A stretch of DNA of 64,000 nucleotides, from the NCBI RefSeq assembly GCF_933775445.1, contig NC_065876.1, positions 23,498,001 through 23,562,000 of the forward strand. The letters are read 5' to 3'. The notes beneath the pieces were generated by a model that had not been told where the DNA came from, did not search any database, and saw nothing but the letters and a program-made list of their open reading frames with translations. The stretch's first letter is position 1; every line of letters begins with the position of its first letter. Positions 59,501 to 64,000 of this stretch are shown here, piece after piece. Source of the DNA: Argentina anserina. Lineage: Eukaryota; Streptophyta; Magnoliopsida; Rosales; Rosaceae. The position numbers were made by a program, and so were the translations under genes.

Positions 59501-62326
59501 CCTCCTTTCTGTTAGTCTGATAATGCAAATAATGTAGAAAATCTCTGATTAGATATACGTTCAAATTAAAAGATGCAACAGAATGCTCCCTTTCTATTTT
59601 TTTTTGCAATTTCGTAAGAGGTTCTCTGTCTTTATTTGAGTGAATCACATTCTCATTTCAGGCAGTAGAATTATTCGGTGGCATAGAAACTTGCCTCATC
59701 AAAATTGGACATCAAGAAGGTGGACTATCCACATTATTTGGGATCAAGAAGGTGGGTATTGCATCAAATTGAAGCAGGCATCTGTCAGTTAATAAAAAAA
59801 GATCCAACCTGTTATTGTTGCCTATCAGTCATGTGGAACTTTGTTTTGCTTGATTTATAAACTTAAAACATTATGAGTTTTGGAATATGGTGGGATTACT
59901 TGAAAATTCTTTAGATGTGCCGACCTTTTTTTGCCTTTAAATGATTTCTTCTCTTTGGTGCAGGAGGACTACAATGAACGATGGAAATGTCTCCGCCACT
60001 CCTTACAGGTGCTCGTTACTCGGTTGATGCATTTCTAATATACGGGTACAGTTTTTACTTCACGATAGATGTTTTTCTCTAACTTTTTGACACAATGAAT
60101 CAGATACTCGCTGAGACGTTGGAGTGTAATATATTTCTAAACGTAAGTTATTGTTCCTTCTGAATGTATAGCTCCTCCTTTGTCCTATGTTCAGTAATAA
60201 ATATGATCATAGTTTTTTATATGTATATAATTTTTCCGTGAATGAATAGAATAAGGTTGTTGCTGCTGTGGGGAGGCCCCAGTAACAATTATCAAGTTGT
60301 TGGTGGAAAACTGCATTCGTCATAATGTGTGTCCTGGGACCCTCATCAGGGATTTTAACTGTTTTTCAAAAGGCATGATAAGTATCGAGGACCCCCACGT
60401 ACAACACAGAGAGATCGATAGGTCAGCGATGACGGTCATGCCTGAACTCACCTCTTTCTGTACGTTCATTGAAGTAGAACAAGGTACCTTATTCCTGTTC
60501 TTATGCTTCTTATGTTCGAGTCTACTGAGAAATTTATGTAATAATTGGGAAGGCAAGCCGGTATTAAATAGAACACTGTTTGGTCACTTACAAGCATTCA
60601 CATTGTTTTGTGCAGCAACTCTAGTGCGAAAAGATTGGAAGAGTGTGGAAGCGTGCTTAAGCAAGCATGGCTATTCTTGCAAACTTATTACTCAGGTATG
60701 CCATTATAATTGCGGTTTATGAAAATGATTTGAACTTGAGTGGTGTATATCTAACTGGGGTTTGACGCACCTTAATCTCATTGTCAGGCCGAGTTCTGTT
60801 ACTGTTTCATGATAGTCTCCAAAACTAAAAACATTGGGGATCTAGATATTACTGACAAGATTTGGGATTTCCTTAAACTTGTGTCGATTGAGCTTCAGCC
60901 TTCTAAGGTACAGTATCCAATCCTTGGTTATATTTCGTAATTATTAATTAAACTAATAATATGAACTATTCTTCAATTTAAAATAATTTTTTCGATGTTT
61001 AGACCATCTCCCACTGTAAGCTATAACCTGATATATAGCATAACATAGCCTCCCACCGTAAGGCATTTCACATTCTCCAATTTTTTTTTATACCGTATAG
61101 CTATAGTGATAAGCCACCTATAACATTCCAAATGGTACGCTATAAGCATTATATTGTTTATTATTTTCTCTTCTTTCCCTTTAAAACTCAACTAACATTT
61201 TCATTTTAATCATTTCTCAATTATAGTTGTAATTTCCTTGTAACTTTGTTGATAACAAAAATTATACTATTACAAAGATCAAAACGATCTCTTTCATTTG
61301 AGCCTAATATTGAACATAATCTGGCAAAATTAATATATGACATAAAATTAACCATGGTTTCTAAGGAGGGGAATATCATAACTTTTTATTAATTATACCC
61401 TATATTTATACCTTACGGTGGGAAGCTATTCCAAAAGCTTCCAAAGCATCTTTAGTATATTCCATTCATGTAAGCTAAAATACAACTATACCTTACTAAA
61501 TATACGATACGGTGGCAGATGCCCTTATAGGGCGGGTTTCAAATTTTTCTGGGAAGTTGTGGGTCAAGTTTGTTAGTCTTTTGTTCAAGATGCCACATAC
61601 TTTTGGATGAACATAAAAGTTTTAATAGAACTTATTTTTGTTTGCACATCTGTCTGAGCTTTCTGATTTGAGTGCGCAATGATTCTGATTCAGGCAATTG
61701 GTATACTGAATGGCTCTATGCATTGTCAGTTCATCCCGGCGGGGTATGAATGTGGTGGTCCGTTATGTTCAAAGTTTGGTGTCACTGAGGTGGGTTATTG
61801 CATAATTTCATTCCATGTTTTTCATTTTATGTTAATTTTTTACTATATGTAACATTGAAATGACCAGTGCTCACTGAAGGTTGTTCTTATTGACTGTTTA
61901 CAGGAGCAATATGCTGAAGTGGTGTGGCCACGTATTCAGAATAGCTTTGAGGTGCGCATAACAGTTGATTTAAAGCTTGTTTTACTGATCTTTATTTACA
62001 ATGAAGTAAAGAACCTAAAGATTGCATTGTTTAGTCTCATAATGACAATTTCTTACCTGCATGCAGAAATTAAGTTCTCGATTGCGGTGTGAGTTCATTG
62101 TAATGGTAAGGAATACTGTTTACTGGATGAAGGTTTGCGCGGTTTTTGGTATTTTAAGCTGATACAACTAATTCCATGATGTTTTATATGTGTGCAACAG
62201 CCGGACTTTATTGCTGTCTTTGGATCTACACAAGTAAAGGTGTTCTGTGGGTTTGTGTATAATGTGTGCTTTCGCTTGAAACAACGTCCAGCTTTGCGAT
62301 TTCGGGGAGGTTGGAAGAGTTGGTGA
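56559..62326 (+). CDS. KRR1-like protein with three tandem KH-type units
   Basis: Exons: 56559-56841, 56933-57012, 57089-57397, 57482-57574, 57823-57867, 58056-58094, 58219-58477, 59049-59119, 59276-59389, 59662-59751, 59964-60008, 60104-60142, 60250 or 60276-60483, 60616-60695, 60788-60907, 61694-61789, 61904-61951, 62067-62105, 62201-62326. All introns are GT-AG and phases agree, except the exon starting at 60250, which is one base short; starting it at 60276 restores the frame and gives about 727 residues. The N-terminus is acidic (DDDDLELIADMF). Then three units each resemble the KH region of KRR1, an 18S rRNA-processing factor of the small-subunit processome. The GxxG loop of the second KH fold is missing in all. 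The start ATG follows a telo-box closely. The true role, and whether the gene is active, are open. Confidence 0.7.
57089..58477 (+). other. KRR1-like unit 1 of the triple gene
   Basis: Five exons (309, 93, 45, 39, 259 bases). It is the closest to KRR1: FPEKRATKLKDVWLEV, then LNLADRCMRVSTT, PCIIENARHLLELLSTS, DDYRTRKEIL, LKALSIVTCCHLFLD and a final part with VHDCLVMNVCPLISIRR. The KRR1 signature between the two KH folds (lysine/arginine-rich, then GPKG) is reduced to RTRKEILFCSLK, so the loop that usually contacts RNA is gone. It ends in a Cys/His-containing tail (TECCKSGCLW) not seen in KRR1. Confidence 0.65.
59049..60483 (+). other. KRR1-like unit 2 of the triple gene
   Basis: Exons of 71, 114, 90, 45, 39 and 234 (or 208) bases. 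Recognised by WQVFEPHLRQHGIKCTL, TKDPDIIDKAWQFLELLS, ETCLIKIG, EDYNERWKCLRHSL and LVENCIRHNVCPGTLI. An intron splits what is one exon in unit 1. The last exon in the default frame stops after VVAAVGRPQ; the GCCCCAG at 60276 gives an in-frame alternative. Confidence 0.65.
60616..62326 (+). other. KRR1-like unit 3 of the triple gene
   Basis: Exons of 80, 120, 96, 48, 39 and 126 bases with the same phases as unit 2. Recognised by WKSVEACLSKHGYSCKL, DITDKIWDFLKLVS, GVTEEQYAEVVWPRIQ and CEFIVMPDFIAVFGS. The final segment diverges after VFCGFVYNVC and ends GGWKSW; the paralogue at 47393-47536 keeps the KRR1-like ending here. The intron 60908-61693 is the longest and holds AT-rich sequence with short inverted segments (61015-61110 and 61400-61510), perhaps a MITE. 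Confidence 0.65.
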
Positions 62327-63014
62327 TTCCTGACTTGCTCGCAAATCCTGGTTTTCAATATCCCTCGTCCATGGACTCCATTCTAGTCGATGAATCCTGA
62401 GGTTCGTGCACACTGGTCTCTAGGGCCATGCTCGAGGCCCAGAGTTGAATTTAAAGAAGAAGCTTTTGAGTCTTTCCAATTGTTTGTGTGTAAATTATGG
62501 CTTATAAATTTTTGAACTTCTAAATGTGGCCATCGGGGCCACTGTACAATTTACTTAAATTTTCCTGATATCACTGGTGGTGCGTTGCATGGTAGAAAGA
62601 TCCCAGTGTATGGACCAGCTAACGTCCAGTTGCCCGAAGCTTTTGAATACTTCACTGATATGATGTATGAAGGTATACCAGAACTTCCGGTGTATGTATC
62701 CTGGGCCGGGCCTGGGGTAAGCCCAAGAGGTACGGGCCTAGAACCCCAAAATTTTGAGGGCCCAATTTTTTTTTTTTTTAAATGACGAGAAAAAAAAAAT
62801 CAATTGTATTGTCATATAACAAGTTTCATCTTTATTTTTTCTCATGCATATCATCCTCACAATTCACACATCCAGCTCTCCTTCATTCAATCTAATTTTC
62901 AAAAAACTTATGTTTTACAAGGTGAATAATTTTTCCATTATTTGTTACTTTTAATACTTTAATTTCAAAAGATTGGACATTGCTTTAATTGAAATTGTGA
63001 ATACAATAAACTCT
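62327..63014 (+). other. 3' flank of the KRR1-like gene
   Basis: 3' flank similarity to the paralogue extends to about 62440. A frame at 62585-62785 starts with GRKIPVYGPANVQLPEAFEY and ends in a GGGCC-rich stretch; the first part could be an exon fragment, but I do not recognise it. A T-run lies at 62767-62779. Confidence 0.4.
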
Positions 63015-63033
63015 AACATAGTAGTGTGTTCTC

Positions 63034-63190
63034 ATGTATCGTAATGCCAATATTGTAGCTCATAAGTTAGTTAAGTTGGGTATTACTGCGTCTATTTCAT
63101 ATAGTTGGGTGAGATCTCCTCTAATTGACATTGTTAGTCTTTTGGTTTGACTTGGTTTTTAATATATTGTCCAATTTTCAAAAAAAAAAA
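63034..63190 (+). mobile_element. 5'-truncated LINE insertion
   Basis: The plus strand reads YRNANIVAHKLVKLGI and a stop, the C-terminal RNase H end of plant LINE polyproteins, then a short 3' tail and eleven A residues. Flanks AACATAGTAGTGTGTTCTC (63015-63033) and ACATAGTACTGTGTTTTC (63190-63207) are near-identical, a target duplication of about 18 bp with two mismatches. Only about 155 bp of the element survive. Confidence 0.75.
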
Positions 63191-63207
63191 CATAGTACTG
63201 TGTTTTC

Positions 63208-63817
63208 TGAAAGTTTGGGAATGTGATAATAGACTGAATGATTATTATGGTTTGCAATTTTACATAATTATTAATTGTCTAACCTCTCTAATGATCTACT
63301 ATTGATTTGTTATTTTTCATTCAACAATGAGAATATCATCTATTGACTATTGATAATAAGTTATAATTAGATCAGTAATTCGTAATCAGTTCAAAAGTTA
63401 CTATGTTGGATCAGTTAATTTGCTTGGTTTGCATAATTGTCCTATATATTGAGTTGTCTTATTGAGTTATTATCTTATTGCATAATTGGATCCGATTGCT
63501 ATATATGCTGGGTCCAAATAGAATTAAACGACAACCATAAGAGGTAATTGAAACTTTTGTCAAAAATACGAGAAGGGTAATTTTTCAATAATTAGGGATT
63601 GTAATAGTAAGATTTTTGTTAGAATTAAGATATTAGAGCATTCATACCCATAAATTGGATTTGCTCAAGCAAATGGTAGGGCCAGAAGCAAATTTTGCTT
63701 CAAGCAAATCGATTTTTTCACACACCCATTTACAATATGCTTGAGCAATTCAATTTTGTCTTGTTGTGAAATGATTAATTTTTTTTACCAGATATATTTA
63801 CAACCAATAATAATGTG
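63208..63817. other. AT-rich DNA, no gene recognised
   Basis: Contains TTGCTCAAGCAAATGG and complementary motifs (63650-63745) that may be one end of a MITE cut by the window edge. Confidence 0.35.
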
Positions 63818-64000
63818 CCACGTGTCATTATCGACTCGATATTATCCAAAATTTCCGATAAGATTTTTGACTAATAGATAATTGACAGGTGTTACTGCCA
63901 CGTGTCATTGTCGGTAAAATAATTGGTGCAGATTTCCGATAAAATTTTCGACTAGTAGAGAATTGACACGTGTCACTGTCGGCAAAATAATTGGACCAAA
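63818..64000. repeat. About 81-bp direct repeat at the window end
   Basis: Two and a part units starting CCACGTGTCAT at 63818 and 63898, each with TTTCCGATAA and GACTA-TAGA-AATTGACA; the third unit is cut at the edge. Confidence 0.65.

Overview
This window looks like nuclear DNA of a dicot plant. It is AT-rich, has intron-containing genes with GT-AG junctions and plant promoter motifs, and carries Ty1/copia polyproteins, hAT, Mutator and CACTA miniature elements and a LINE tail. Copia polyproteins, P450 and NOM1 remnants and the LTR types would fit a rosid, perhaps Rosaceae, but that is an impression from memory and not a result.

Most of the window is nested mobile DNA. From 83 to 5584 one ~2.75 kb solo LTR holds a second solo LTR of the same family in opposite orientation; each has a 5-bp target duplication. 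More copies of this LTR family lie at 7636-9797 (degenerate), 40364-42820 (inside another solo LTR, 39463-42997) and 48490-53838 (itself hit by an Athila-like LTR and a Mutator-type MITE). From 20486 to 30020 there is a nearly complete SIRE-like copia element on the minus strand, inserted in a hAT-type transposase gene. From 32263 to 38734 lies a decayed second copia element, and at 15419-17940 a third, truncated one.

Host genes are few and mostly broken. A minus-strand NOM1/SGD1 (nucleolar MIF4G protein) pseudogene is spread over 14390-19434 and split by the copia fragment. At 12934-13355 is a frameshifted first exon of an unnamed plant gene. At 44784-45008 is a frameshifted cytochrome P450 N-terminus.

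The one locus that still reads like a gene is 56559-62326 on the plus strand. It has nineteen exons with matching splice phases and encodes three tandem diverged copies of the KRR1 KH-domain region behind an acidic N-terminus. Its upstream region carries site II (TGGGCY) and telo-box motifs typical of plant ribosome-biogenesis genes. A one-base phase break in unit 2 could be bypassed by an alternative acceptor. A partial paralogue of its last three exons lies at 46919-47536, where a CACTA MITE sits in an intron whose empty site is visible in the intact gene. This triplicated KRR1-like gene is the best candidate for something undescribed.
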